Notes: generated by a model from the letters alone, not told the origin. A DNA stretch of 64,000 nt from Gambelia wislizenii (GCA_030847615.1 JAUMIR010000002.1:322119386-322183385), one strand, 5' to 3'; positions 1 to 13,000 are shown, counted from the first letter of the stretch. Numbers and translations are program-made.

Positions 1-2031
1 GCAGCCATTGATAGGTTTTTCCCATCAATGAAAAGATGCCAGTCAGTAACAATCCAAATACAATGCAGCGACAGAATAGACACGACATCATGTGGTAAGT
101 CCCATCTAAAGAGGATGCTCCCCTGCTGCAATTGTGCTTTTCAAGCATGGTGTGATAAAGTCATTAGTTTCCTAAGATGGCATCTAAACAAGAAAGCTTG
201 ATTTTGCTCAAGTCTGAATCAGATCAACAGTAAAGGAAAGCATAACCCAAAGGGTAGGACTACGGTCAGTTATAAAAAGACTTTGTAAAGACTTTAGGAA
301 CAGGAAGAGGAAGGTTTTGAAAACATTCCCAAACACAGAAAGAGAGGGGGATTGGTAGATAAGCCTCAGGGAGCAGATTTCACAGCTGCAATGCCTCTTG
401 TCTTCTGGTGAGAGTAAACTTCATGTGAACTAATGGTCCAGGCTGAATTTGAAGCATTCACGTAAAATTAAATGAAACAGGATGGTGTATTAATGCTTTG
501 CTCATTATGTTTCAGAAAGCGGAGGTCATCCTTTCAGGGAAATTATTTTCTATATAAATGTATTGTTTGGGGGCATTATTCTCTTTTCTTCACTTTACAT
601 GGAAAGTATGAACAATGGAGAGCAAGATTAAGAAAACAACAACAACTTTAATGGTTGAAATGCAGAGTTCTGGGAGACTCTAGCCTGAATGGAGCAAGGC
701 TGGCCCAGACATTAGGCCATGTCTAGTGGCTGAATAAGTATATTGAGAAAAAGCAACACATTGCTTCATTATTGTTCAGCCTTTGTTGCCAGAAAGAGGA
801 GGCGTTAAAAGGGGGTTTGGCTTAGAATTTTTGTTGGTCCTTAGTATGGAGCAAGGTTCCATTTGTTGCCATGCTGCCTGAAGGACATCCAACCTCTGTG
901 GAGTTATGGCATGACATAAAATATCACTCCAGGGGGAAAAAAAGGTGGTTGAGAGTGGCTCATAATCAGACACCACCAGCCAGATATGTGATTTACACCT
1001 TATCACCTTAGGAAGGGGATGATGGAAGTTGTAGTACAACACATCTGGAAGTGCCCGTTTGGGAAAAAGCTGAAATAGAGCAGCAGTCCTTGTGAAGATA
1101 ATATGAACCTGCCTTGTTTAGCTAGAGGTTGTTCTTTTAAGGGGGGGGGGAGCTGCATTATGCAAAAGCCTTTCCTGTGATCTTGTTTGCTGTCATTAAA
1201 GTGAGTAATATGTTAGGAATGTGTGACAATTTAATTATAAATTGTAATTGAAAAGTAGTTGAAGTGGAAATAAAAGCAAAGCTTGGCATTAATTAGGAAA
1301 AGATTTAGCTCTCTTTTGTTATACTTGTTAAATTTATGGACAATTATGGATGCCTGCTCATATGAAAGGAAAACATATTAGGAAGCATAAAACAGATGTT
1401 TCTTTTAAACAAAGCAGATTGTATCTACTTTATAATCACTGTCTGTCTATGGCAAGAGTCCTGTGGAGGAAAAGGCTTTCATTATTTATCTCCCTCATTA
1501 TCAATTAAGAGAAGGAACTAATGATGTCTTATGGAAATTTTTTTAATGAACATTATTACCATTATTCTCTGATGGATCACTTAGCTAATACCAAGTTATA
1601 TGCATTAGAATATGCTAAATTTGCACAGCCAAAAGAGTTTTGTAAGGTTTAAATTGCCTCTGAGCCTCTCTCATGCCATTCCTGTGAGCATCTGAAGTCA
1701 CTGCCCCACATGGGGCTTACAATGACTTTGTTTTAAATCAACCCCTAAAACAAATGTAAACATGCATTGGCTAACAGCAACATCTGTTTTCTTTCAAATT
1801 TCCTCTTGCATGATCAGCAGTCATACATGAGACAAAATGAATGCTGCATTAGAAACATTTATATCTCTGAGTGAGGGAGGCACAAATACTCTTCTTATTG
1901 TCATTTTTAGGGGGAATTTTTTGTTCATGAAGAATAGACTGTCCCTATCATTAGACTGGGAAATACTGGTTCCTTTGGATAATAGATTTTAAGATCTATT
2001 TAAATGGGAACAAAGAGTAAATTATGTAGCA
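1..2031. other. AT-rich non-coding sequence, presumed FREM1 intron
   Basis: I see no exon, RNA gene or clear mobile element here. There is a ten-base G run near 1141 and scattered A-rich stretches. Because the next exon enters in phase 0 mid-protein, this is most likely the intron that follows the upstream FREM1 exon. Confidence 0.5.
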
Positions 2032-2370
2032 CAGTGGTTCTTAACCTTTTCTTTAAATATCTTTTGTTGCTGTGGTCCCCCAAGACTTAACTCAAGATTT
2101 AAAACAGCAAGAATAATAAATACGATTACACCATCCATTAAACCTTCCCTCTAAGGCACTGGAGGGGAGGAAAGACTTCTGCTTCTTCCTGCAAGTTTGT
2201 GGCTGGAGCAGATTGAATGGCAGCCAGCCAGTCTTTGGCTTGGCTCCTGTCACATGGCTGCTCCACTGTGGGGAAGAGGTGGGCCAAGGAGTCTTCAAGC
2301 CATCCCAGACTCCCTGTGAGGACATTGCAGACACCTGGGGGTTCTGTGGACCATAGGTTAAGAACCATTG
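2032..2370. mobile_element. hAT-type non-autonomous DNA transposon, copy 1
   Basis: Ends are CAGTGGTTCTTAACC and GGTTAAGAACCATTG, typical hAT inverted repeats. Flanking 8-mers ATGTAGCA and ATGTGGCA match at 7 of 8 positions, as expected for an aged 8-bp duplication. A second copy lies at 46811-47230 in the opposite orientation, sharing internal blocks such as GTGGCTGGAGC. No transposase is encoded; the short open frames here are incidental. Confidence 0.8.
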
Positions 2371-2467
2371 ATGTGGCATATTACATTTTTTGCTGCCCAT
2401 AATGGTGTGTGTGTGTGTGAATGTTTTGGTACAAACATGTCACGGGCAGCTTTGAATGTAGAACATA

Positions 2468-2828
2468 CAGTTGGCCCTCCACATTCACTGGACTTAGGGG
2501 TGCAAACTACAAATATCTCTACCCCCGCCCCCATATTTAACACACACAAAAGTGCAATCTGCAGATTCAACCCACCTTCGAGGTGGTGGGATTCCTTCAC
2601 AAGGCAGAAGTGGGTGGCTGGTGGGACTTGCCGCCACCCCCACTGCTGCCCTATGCCATTTCTATTAGGGATTTACAACCCTCACTGCAGGTTTGCAGTC
2701 TCTCTCAATCCCGCGAGGATTGCAGTCCCTGTTAAAAATGGCATAGGGCAGGAGTAGAGGTGGCAGCAAATAATCTGCAGATAATCAAACCTGCAAAAGT
2801 TAAACACACAAATGTGGAGGGCTGACTG
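2468..2828. mobile_element. Tigger/pogo-like MITE with TA target duplication
   Basis: Begins CAGTTGGCCCTCCACATTC and ends with its imperfect complement, GAATGTGGAGGGC changed to AATGTGGAGGGCTGACTG, with a TA dinucleotide on each side. This is the pattern of pogo/Tigger-derived MITEs. The interior is non-coding. It lies about 100 bp after the hAT copy. Confidence 0.7.
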
Positions 2829-2999
2829 TATAGTAAAAGAGATGTTTGTAAATTATTATTCTTCGCACTTCAAATAAACTGAAGGAAAAACTGTTTTAAG
2901 TGCAATATATGAAAATACCCTTAGGAACAGATGTTTTAGCAAAAAAAAAAATCAGTTGTAGTGTTTGGTTGAACAGTAAATATTTATGGAGAGGGGCCT

Positions 3000-3692
3000 A
3001 GAAAAGGTGGCCTAATGAAAGCTCATCCCCAACTACCTGGTTGGCTAGCCATGGCCAACGGGAATCTTCTGATGCGGTCAAACCAAGGCAAAGAAACAAA
3101 GGCACACACCAGCCTCCAAAGGTGTAAATAAACAGACACTTGCATGCTGGAACATCAGAACCATGCAAGACTCTGCAGATAGTGGACGGCCTGAGCGTTG
3201 TTCTGCCCTAATAGCCCATGAACTATCACGACTTAATATTGACATCGCTGCTCTTAGTGAAGTTCGCCTCCATGAGGAAGGCAGCCTTAAAGAACATGGC
3301 GCCGGCTACACACTTTACTGGTCTGGCAAACCCAAAACCAAAAAACATCTTTAAGGAGTAGGCTTTATGATTAAAAACTCCATTGCCTCCAAACTCGAAA
3401 CCTTGCCAACAGGACACTCTGATCGCATTATTTCCTTACGCCTCCCACATGTTATTCTCTTTAGTATATATGCCCCAACTATGCAAGCCAACCCTGTAGA
3501 GAAAGACAAATTCTACACAGACCTACGCCACCTCATACAAAAAGTCCCTGTAGAAGATAAAATTATTATCCTTGGTGACTTCAATGCCAGAGTAGGAAAG
3601 AACTCCGGAGCCTGGAAAGGTGTCTTAGGCAAGCATGGTGTTGGAAATTGCAATGATAACGGATGCCTCCTGCTAGATGCATATCACATATA
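3000..3692 (+). mobile_element. RTE-like LINE fragment: apurinic endonuclease region (CFDP2-like)
   Basis: From about 3163 the frame reads WNIRTMQDSADSGRPERCSA, then DIAALSEVRLHEEGSL, and after one in-frame stop at 3352-3354 continues GVGFMIKN, SIYAPTM, IIILGDFNARVG. GDFNARVG and ALSEVRL are the conserved motifs of the exonuclease-endonuclease-phosphatase domain in non-LTR retrotransposons, of the type often annotated as craniofacial development protein 2-like. Apart from the one stop the frame is otherwise open. The copy ends abruptly near 3692, before any reverse transcriptase, so it is a dead fragment. The part from 3000 to 3160 is probably 5' untranslated sequence of the element. Confidence 0.78.
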
Positions 3693-3865
3693 ATAATACA
3701 ATATTTATTGGGTACCCATGTATTTGCAAGGCGCAAAGTTCACTGTTTAAAAACACTGTGATGTATGGGGCCATTATGCATATAAGATCATGAAACACTT
3801 TTACTTAAAGTATACAAGAGACAAACAGGCATTTTGAAAATGTGTACATTGGTGCAAGAGACTTG

Positions 3866-4385
3866 GGGCTTTGTCTAGATGGGCAATTTCCCTCCACTTC
3901 CCCCAATCTTGGAGCCCTGCAGTCCAGACCACACAGGGCTCTGGGTCCATTCAGCTTCTGGCCAGTCCTAACAACACCCAAAGCAAAGCCGGTGGGAGGG
4001 AAGCTGGGGTAACACCCTTTAAAATGTTTCCTACATTATGCGGGAAAATCCAGATGTTTGGTGCAGGAACGCAGGGTCTGTACCTGTGCACTGGTCTCCA
4101 TCGCTGGCTGCCACCACTAGAATCACTCTACTGCTGGGAAGGAGGCCCCCAGCATGTGATCAAGGCCCCCTGCATATGACCAGCCTTGATCACATGCTGA
4201 AGGCCTCCTTCCTGGCTTCAGAGAGCAGGATGCATGATAGTGGAGGAGGTACCTGCTGATACCAGCCAGCATGTGTGTGTGTGGAGACCTGCCATGGTAA
4301 TGGGGAGGGGGAGAACAGGTCAGCACTGAGGTTAGAATACACCGGCTGGAAGGTGGCATATTCTGGCAAGTCTAGATAAGACCCT
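3866..4385. mobile_element. Hairpin MITE, family F, copy 1
   Basis: Starts GGGCTTTGTCTAGATGGG and ends with an approximate complement, TCTAGATAAGACCCT. The ends and the internal GC-rich block resemble the elements at 26906, 37446 and 43247. Internal inverted symmetry is visible around 4160-4210, where CATGTGATCAAGGCC recurs in complement. Non-coding. Confidence 0.65.
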
Positions 4386-4834
4386 AGACACACACTGGGA
4401 TAATGCAGTTGGCTTGGGGGTCCCCATCATATTGAACCATTTCCCAAAACATATCACTTTCTCTCATAATAAGGCCCTTATTACAGGGTAATGGTGGAGA
4501 AAGTTTCCTAACGCAGGCAGGAAGGTGACTAAAGCACCTGAAATCTGTTTGCCAAATGTGGCCATATAATGGATATAGCTTACGTGAGAAGGAAACATTC
4601 CATACCCTTCAAGAAGTTCAGAATGTTCAAAATGTGATTTTAGAAATTTCCAAAGGATACGATGAAAAGGATAGTAATTCTTCTCAGTCTCAGTGACACC
4701 TGTCAGGATATATTTCTACACAATGTATTTTATGCATATGGTATTTTTCTATCATTCCCGCCCCCCCTGTTTTTCAAGAAAACCAAAAATGACCTGAGGG
4801 AGCACTTTTTACAACACAACTGTCATCTCTTTAA

Positions 4835-6094
<1,260 letters not shown>

Positions 6095-6607
6095 GGACTT
6101 TATCAGACATCCCCTTTTAAACATTCTTTTGCTGGCATAAAAAAAATCATGTTTTATGCCTGCAAAAGAACGTTCCTCCCACATTTACATCCTTTCCCAG
6201 CAAAGGCTCCTCAAGCGGGAAATTCGAAAATAAAAAAAGAAAGAAAAGTCAAAAAATAAAACTAAGCAGACACACACACATACACACGCACATTAAAAAA
6301 CCTCAAAGTAATCCAGGGAGAGTAAAAAAAAAAAGCTTGTCACTTACCTGGATGTCCCAATCTGACCCGGAAGTGGTTGCACCGGTCCAGCCATTGTTGG
6401 GGTAAGTACGAGATTTAAAGGGACAGAGGCTTCTCATGCCAGCAAAAAATTAGCAGGGAGATCTATTGACAGCTTAAGCCGTCAATTAAAAAGTATGGGT
6501 TTGGGGCTGATTTTAACTGCGAAAGGGTGATGTCGTCTGATCTGCGCACCCTTTTGCAGTTATGTGGTGTCCTTATGATGCCCTATTTTCTGTGTCTGAT
6601 AAAGTCC
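6095..6607. mobile_element. Hairpin MITE, family E (long form), copy 1
   Basis: Begins GGACTTTATCAGAC and ends GTCTGATAAAGTCC, a perfect 14-bp terminal inverted repeat over 513 bp. The interior shares order and blocks with the copies at 10122, 18792 and 33802, including a CATAAAA-rich sub-hairpin near the left end and a TTGACAGCTTAAGCCGTCAA block. Same orientation as the 33802 copy. Non-coding. Confidence 0.85.
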
Positions 6608-7247
6608 TAAGTCAGCCATACTACCGCTTCCAAGAGGACTTGTATAGGGATGTACTACAAAGGCATTAATGATTGGTCTTGTTCATGCTGAAGTTTATGC
6701 ATCACATTGTATTTGGACATATGCATTGCCGATGGATAAAGCTGGTGCGAATTGTTGTGGATTGCTCCTTCCGACTGCCTGACAATGGGTGGTTTAAGTG
6801 AAGAATTTTGATAACTGAAAAATGATGATCATTTTCTTCAGTCACATGTTTTCTGTGAAATCCTTTGCATGTGCAATTTCTTTATATAGTGCATGACATG
6901 ATATGTGACAAGATTTGTAATCTTCAGTTATAATTTTTAGCACTTTCCTGAAATTTTGGTTCCATACGTTGCTGGTTTGCTGATTTCTGATTGTAACAGA
7001 GGTTTAAGTTATAATGTATGGTTATCTGTGGGACCTGATGTCATGTGTGGATTATATTGTTTAGTACTCTAGCGGACTTAAAAATATATGCAATATCTGT
7101 GTGCCATAGATAAATAGAATATAATGGAGGTCATATCCACTGCATATCTTTTTATTACAATTTGTGGATTTCAACATATACAGAGATGTTTCTATAGCTA
7201 CATCCTAAAATGCTACTATTTATTTGTCTGTTTTTTATCCTTTGCAG

Positions 7248-7549
7248 ATTTACTGAAACTGAAACATACACAGAAATATTTACCCTTCATGTAAAGTTAC
7301 TTGAACCAGATTGCAATATTATCAAGATGAGCTCTATTGGTCTGGAGGTTCCTGAGTTTCATGGTCTATCTAATATAATTAATAAGAATGTAATTACTTT
7401 AGACTATAACAGGAATATGAACTTGGCGTGTACTGTAAGCCTGAACTCTGTAGAAACTTCGCTACCATCCCATGGTCAGCTTGTTGCTGAAGAAGCCAAG
7501 GAAGAAGAACCTCGTGGAGATCAGCCTCACAGTTTTTTCCCAGCATCTA
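7248..7549 (+). CDS. FREM1: FREM1 exon 2 of window, RGD-containing N-terminal region
   Basis: 302 nt after a TTTGCAG acceptor. It encodes the conserved segment with LLEPDCNII, VPEFHGLS and, near its end, EEPRGDQPHSFFP. The RGD tripeptide is a known feature of FREM1/QBRICK and supports integrin-mediated adhesion (alpha8beta1 in the literature). The donor is ambiguous: CTA|GTAGGT ending at 7549, or TAG|GTCACT ending at 7553. Both can be made to fit the next exon in frame; 7549 gives the residue spacing I expect of FREM1. Confidence 0.9.
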
Positions 7550-8032
7550 GTAGGTCACTCTTCATTTTTATACCTATTATAACATGCCCTCCAACTGTAC
7601 TGATTTGGCAGAGAGGGTCCCAATTAATCTTCTGTTGTCCGACTTTTTCAGCTGCTTGTAAAACTCACAGTTTCTCTCTCCCCCTCCATGTCCCCCATTT
7701 GTTCCAAGTTTACTTCAGTTGCTGCAAACTGTGAACTCCAAGTCCAAAAGTAGTTTACACTAAATTAACTCAGCAGGAGGAGGCTCAGGGAAAAGCAGAC
7801 TTCAGCCTCTCTTTGCTTCTTCCTCAATAACCCTTGCTATCTTGACCACAGTGAGATGTTGCTTGGCCACATGCATCCCAGTTTTCATCTGTGAGATGTT
7901 GGAACATATGTTATTGCCATGAATCTGCATCTTGTAGAGTGGTCATGCATTGTATTTCAAAGACTTTAGGTAACAACCTTCTATTTAAATACATCCTTTG
8001 TGAACAGCTATCCAAGCCATGCCTTATTTAAA

Positions 8033-8398
8033 TACAGGTTGACCCCTGTATCCATGGAACCCATATCCGCAGTTTCACTTATCTGCTGTTTGCACAACAG
8101 CCTTAGGCTTCGGGGGTGGAAGGAGGAAAAATCGCTCCCACTGCTGTTGCTTCATTGCCAGGAAGAAGCTGCCCTGACTTCTCATGGGTGACAAAGCACA
8201 GCAAGTGCTTCCTTGCTGGGGAGAATCCACCCAATGCCCCAGTTTCTCCTGGTGATGAAGCATTGGGCAGCAAGTGGTGGTGGGGGAATAGTGAATGCTC
8301 TATTTTTGCTGTGATCGTGCAAATAGAGTGTTTGCTATTACCTGTGGTTTCACACATCCACGGGAAGTTTTGGAACTTATCCCCTTATCAACCCGTAC
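8033..8398. mobile_element. Tigger-like MITE (TGACCCCTGTATCCATGG end)
   Basis: The left end reads ACAGGTTGACCCCTGTATCC, followed by ATATCCGCAGTTTCAC; the right end is a degenerate complement near 8340-8398 (ACATCCACGGGAAG, CCCCTTATCAACCCGTA). This resembles the elements at 8858 and 28405. The borders are approximate. Confidence 0.5.
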
Positions 8399-8857
8399 AA
8401 ACACTCATGGGCTAAGATACTATGCACTTTTAGTGTAGCATAAAAGTACACTGGGGTATACACTGGACACCACAATTATATAGCCAATGAAACTCATCTG
8501 TTGCTCAACACTCAGTTAGTTCCCTTCCCACCAACTCAAAATGTGATTGTATAGAAGTTGAGTGGGACCACACTTACGCAATTTCCAGGAAAGTGAAACT
8601 GCTTGTGTAACCATTTTTGAGCTAGCGTAGTTTCCCAGTGGGATTGCGGCCCCAGTAAATAAGAGGAGGAGTCTTGAAATTGCCAGAACACATTAACAGC
8701 AAACAAAAGAGACACACAGGTCACCATCACAATTTCCCCCACTATTGTGATATATGGTATCTTTCTGTATAAATTATAATGTGCACGTATGCACAAGCAA
8801 ATTTTATGCAAATCTGTGGCCTATTTTCAGTGATGTGAAAGTGGCTACTCGATGGTA

Positions 8858-9123
8858 GAGGTCACCCCCGTATCAATGAAACCAATATCTGTGCTTTCAG
8901 TTATCCACAGCTGAAAAACTAGGGACACATACCATAGGGTTGTGCTGGAAAATGCCTAGAGAGGTGTCCTCTCTAGGAATCACTAGGTTTTCCAACGCAA
9001 CTCAATGGTATGTTTGTACAGAAGTCCTATATTTTAATAGAGTTTATTATTATCCTCAGTTTCACTTATAAACAATGAGTCCAGGAATGTATCCCCTATG
9101 GATATGGGGGTGGGGTGCACCTG
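8858..9123. mobile_element. Tigger-like MITE with internal hairpin
   Basis: The left end GAGGTCACCCCCGTATC and right end GGGGGTGGGGTGCACCTGTA are approximate complements. A central inverted repeat (CATACCATAGGGTTG at 8930, complemented near 9000-9015, and GCCTAGAGAGG/CCTCTCTAGG) is shared with the element at 28405. Non-coding. Confidence 0.6.
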
Positions 9124-9472
9124 TATATAAAACCTTATTTGCAGCACTACGAGATAGTGCAGATGGTACTATTTCAGACTTAAGTTGAGACATATTCCTG
9201 CTGGTATTCATGAACTCTTAGTTCCCTTGGTGGTTATTTTAACTTTTATAATGCTAACTGCCAATATGATCATCATATAATGTCATTTATCTAAGGCATA
9301 GGCATGTTTCCCTTCACAATATTTTCTCTGAGTGGTTTACAAAGCAAATTTCAATAAACAACAATAATATATACAACTAGCTGGACATGGCGTACCATAC
9401 ACCATTGAAAAACTCCCCCCAAAATGTCCAGGAGATCTCATGACAACCCTTTGAGGTAGGCTGGTGGTTTTA

Positions 9473-9862
9473 ACTCGCCCACTTGCCACTCGTTCTGCCC
9501 TCTGCCACCCCCACTGCTTGTTCTGCCCCTTCCCACCCCCCACTGCTTGTTCTGCCCCTCCCATTTGTTATGCCCCTCCCCCCACTCGTTCTGCACCCCC
9601 ACCACTCGTTCTGCCCTTCCCCCACTCGTTCTGCCCCACTCCCACTCTTTCTGCCCCTCCCACCACTCTTTCTGCCCCTCCCATCACTCGTTCTGCCCCT
9701 CCCCCTCATTCTGTCGCCCCCACTCATTCTGCCCCTCCCACCACTCTTTCTGCCCCTCCCCCACTCGTTCTGCCCCTCCACTCATTCTGCCCCCTCATTC
9801 TGCCCCTCCCCCACTAGTTCTGCCCCTCGCCACTTGTTCTGCCCCTCTCACCCCACCCCCTG
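9473..9862. repeat. Minisatellite, about 20-bp unit (CCCCTCCCACTCGTTCTG-like)
   Basis: About 390 bp of imperfect tandem copies with the core CACTCGTTCTGCCCCTCCC; units vary in length by a few bases. Several overlapping reading frames are open on both strands only because the unit lacks stop codons, and none has protein-like composition. The tract sits in a longer segment starting near 9372 (ACAACTAGCTGGAC) and ending near 10071 (TATATATATAGATA), which may be one interspersed repeat that carries the array. Confidence 0.85.
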
Positions 9863-10121
9863 CACCCCAGAACACATACACACACACACCACATTCACCC
9901 CATGTTACCCACTGTCTCTCTCCAGCGGCCATGTTCGAGATCTACATGGTCCCACCCCCAATGTGCTGATTGGCTGACCAACAGACCTGTGATTGGCTGG
10001 TTAATTCCCTAAGCAGCCAATCAGCACACTGGAAATGGCAACATACCCAAGAGAATTATATATATAGATAGTGTTCAATAACACAGGTATAAACAAGTTA
10101 CAGTACTGCAAGAATGACTAT

Positions 10122-10718
10122 GGAGATTATCAGACGCAGGAAATATAGTGTGATAATGATGACAGGACACCATGACATCGACTCTTCACGTTCTCCCGGC
10201 ATTACTCAAAAAAGAATAAGGCTTTCTTTTTTGTTAATGGGCCAAGCCATCAATTGATTGCTGATGGCGGTTTTTTCACAGTATTGCCAATGTCTGAAAC
10301 CATGTCCCATTATGCTCTCGTGAACATAGCATCAATGGGCGGTCCCCACCAGAACACTTCTGGGTGGGAACGTGAAAACTAGGCATGGGACGCTCTTTTT
10401 TATGAACCTTCCCATTTTGCTGGCAAATTCTAAAGTGTGTTTCAGTGCTTGTATGTTCATCTTCTTTATAGTTTTGGTGGGGTTTTTTTGTTTTGTTACT
10501 TTTAAGCATGCTTATGTCTTCTCATGAGAACTGCCAAGATCACACGCCCCAGAGAACATGGAAGTAAACAGCACTAGCAGTCATACTCCAATAGTTCTGG
10601 TGCTGCTCTTTCTTGTTATTACAACGACGTGTGATAAAAAGGGTTATTGTGTCGGGACACTTACTCTTTTAAATATAGTGGGGAAAAAACATTTTTAGAG
10701 GCTCATCTGATAATCTCC
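10122..10718. mobile_element. Hairpin MITE, family E (long form), copy 2
   Basis: Ends are GGAGATTATCAGACGC and CATCTGATAATCTCC. A 3-bp TAT duplication flanks the element exactly (10119-10121 and 10719-10721). The interior matches the 18792 copy in order: a GGGCCAAGCCATCAAT block, an AGCATCAATGGGC block, AAAGTGTGTTTCAGTGCTTG, then a GCATGC...CTCATGAGAA block. 597 bp, non-coding. Confidence 0.88.
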
Positions 10719-11084
10719 TATATTAGAGTACAATGCTAACTTAATGAGAGGTAACTTCACCACCTTTGCCTCACACCTGGAACTTTTATAATGGGTGTGT
10801 GGCTAATTGTAGAGAATATTGTTTGAAATTTTGAATCTAAGCCATTTACAAATACTGTTAAATAAATAAATGAACATCAGGTGCTCTTTAGCTAGCAGCA
10901 ATGTTGCTTTCATGAGGCCTAGCATCTTGAGTGTGATGACTGCTAGAGCTCCACCCATCAGGAGGACTTGAAATATGTTTAAAGTAGTGGTGCTTTGGAC
11001 TTCTGGTCTGAAATGGTGCCGATCGCCTCTGTCCATATTTCTACTGAAACAAATAATTCACTGTAACTTCCCTTGGATGATTAG

Positions 11085-11281
11085 ACCACAGAATCAGTGA
11101 AAAGTGCCTGACTGGGAGCTGTGTTCCAGGCTTGAAGACCATTCAGAACATCAGAGTGAGCTGCCAGGATTTTCTCCTGATGGGTCTTAGATATCAGCAT
11201 TTGGCTCCTCCTTCACCCAGCATTGATTACATTCCCATCAGACTGGATCTCATTGATCACAGAAGCAAGAATGTGTACAAG
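11085..11281 (+). CDS. FREM1: FREM1 exon 3 of window, N-terminal region
   Basis: About 197 nt and not obvious as a long open frame, because stops lie just upstream of it. The frame reads [14 protein letters not shown], then [17 protein letters not shown] and DYIPIRLDL, and ends VYK before GTAAAC. It supplies exactly the segment missing between the RGD exon and the exon at 15601, and its exit phase 0 fits that exon. The acceptor is TTAG|ACCACAG (start 11085) or CCACAG|AATCAG (start 11092), depending on the donor used at 7549 or 7553. Confidence 0.88.
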
Positions 11282-12153
11282 GTAAACAGGGTCTCATATC
11301 TGTGAACATAAGTAGTTTCTGGATTACCTTATCTTCTAGAATAGGTTGGACAGACATCATACAACATAAACTCAACAGACACCCATACCCTAGTGGCCCA
11401 CCTTTTAAAGCAGATACTCTAGATTTTGGACATTGATTCCCACAGCACTTACTCTTTCCATTTCTGGCAGACATTACAGCATGCCTTGTCGGTAAGGAAA
11501 GAAAGAAACCTGATTTCCTTGGGAGCCTTGCTTACTGTAATAGAGCTCACAGCCAAATTGCCTTTTCTTTTCACCGTGAGGCTCATGCCACTCACTGTAT
11601 CCTTCCATCTTAACCACCTAATAAGGTTACCTTTAAGTGAAATAAGTTGACCCCTAAAACAAACAGGCATGTGTTATGGTGTCTCTGATGGCACATGATC
11701 CAGAAAAACACAAGACTTTTATAATTTGGCTTCTCTGTCACATAAAACAGATTGGCTCACTGGTCCTAGTCATTATAGTAAAATTGTTATCATTCCATAA
11801 ACTTTTCCTTAACTCTAACTTACTTCCCTCATCCCTCCTTCCTCTCAGATGGCCAAACGTATCACTAACTATAAAAATACTGATCTCATTGAGCTCATTA
11901 TATTTCCTTTCTTTTCTAGACTTCTCAGATGCCATTCTACACCTGTCTAACCCTTTCCTCAGACTACAATTACCTCCCTTTCCCTTCATGATTTAATCCT
12001 GCACTAACTGACTTCCAAGCTGCTTTTTCATCTCCTTTTCTCCAAGCTGCCTTCCCCACATTTTGAGGGCTATGATAGGCTGAACCTTGAGAGGATGGAT
12101 TGTCCATCACAACTACCTACATTTTGAATAACGCAAGTGTTACCATATGAATA

Positions 12154-12332
12154 GGGTTGCCAGAGTGAAAACTGGAGACAACTCCTGTACATTTAATGGT
12201 TGTGTAGAAGTGAGAATTTCAGCAAATGTTGCCCGTTACCTGGTTGTATGACAAGCAACACCTGCTGAAATTCCCTCTTCTACACACCAGTTTTTTATCA
12301 GGAGCCCTCTTCAGTTTTCATTCTGGCAACCC
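12154..12332. mobile_element. Hairpin MITE, family I (GGGTTGCCAGAGTGAAAAC end), copy 1
   Basis: Begins GGGTTGCCAGAGTGAAAAC and ends TTTTCATTCTGGCAACCC, a 179-bp hairpin. Internal blocks such as TTGTGTAGAAG and CTTCTACACA are also complementary. A second copy lies at 31495-32323, split by a hAT insertion. I did not find an exact target duplication. Confidence 0.75.
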
Positions 12333-12524
12333 CAGACACAAGTGTTGCCATGATAGCCAAATAAATTGTTGTTTTTCTTTCCGATGTAGGTTCCCCCATC
12401 AGTGGAAAAGTGGTAGTAATTTCTAAATCTGTACTGTAGTAAGGCAGTAAAATTAATGCTTTTGACTGTATTGCTGACCTGTATGTAGGCAGTTCTTAAA
12501 TATTATAGCTGCCTTCAGTTTGTT

Positions 12525-12711
12525 CAGATCTAAATGGGCATTTCATTTAGTTCATTGGGTGAAGCAATGGTGTTCAGAATTGGATTAATATCAATTCCCC
12601 TCAATGTTAATAATTTATTGTTCTTTGCCATCAAGTTGGCTTTGACTTATGGCAACCCTATGAATGAGAGCACTCGTAGAGCCCTTATTGTTAACATCCT
12701 TCCCCAGGTTT
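12525..12711. repeat. Inverted duplication, left arm
   Basis: This 187-bp stretch reappears as its reverse complement at 15023-15206 with only a few differences. It includes the 3' end of an RTE/BovB-like element (TTTGACTTATGGCAACCC on this strand) and about 85 bp of sequence beyond that element's end, from CAGATCTAAATGGGC to CCCCTCAATG. Confidence 0.85.
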
Positions 12712-13000
12712 TGCAAACTCATGGCATTGGCTTATTTTACTAAGTCAATCCATCTGTAATGTGGTCTTCTTCTTTTTCTAATGCCTTCAACTTTATCAAG
12801 CATTGTAATCTTTTTCAGTCATGCTGGCTCATGTTATGTTGAAAGTACGATAGCCTCCATTTAGTCATTTCAGCTTTTAGGGAGAGTTCAGGCTTGATTT
12901 GTTTGCACACCCATATATTTGTCTCTTTGGCAGCCATTGCTTTCCATATTACTTTCCATAGTCATTGCTTTCCTCCAGTACCACATTTCAAATTAGTTGA
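12609..13000 (-). mobile_element. RTE/BovB-like LINE 3' end
   Basis: On the minus strand the remnant reads FEMWYWRK near 12975-12990, then LSLKAEMTKWRLSYFQHN near 12840-12900, then a degenerate KRRGRP-like stretch. These are C-terminal motifs of RTE/BovB reverse-transcriptase proteins. The 3' untranslated end GGTTGCCATAAGTCAAAGCC follows. It is frameshifted and carries stops, so it is a relic. Only the 3' end is present, as expected of 5' truncation. Confidence 0.72.

Noticed and set aside
9464..9977. Overlapping open frames of 103-164 codons rich in S, P, A, L and R, G
   Set aside because: They are translations of the 20-bp minisatellite in several frames and both strands; the unit simply lacks stops.
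11676..11996. 106-codon hydrophobic open frame with helix-like stretches
   Set aside because: Lies in an intron with no splice or promoter context; hydrophobicity follows from the T/C-rich composition.
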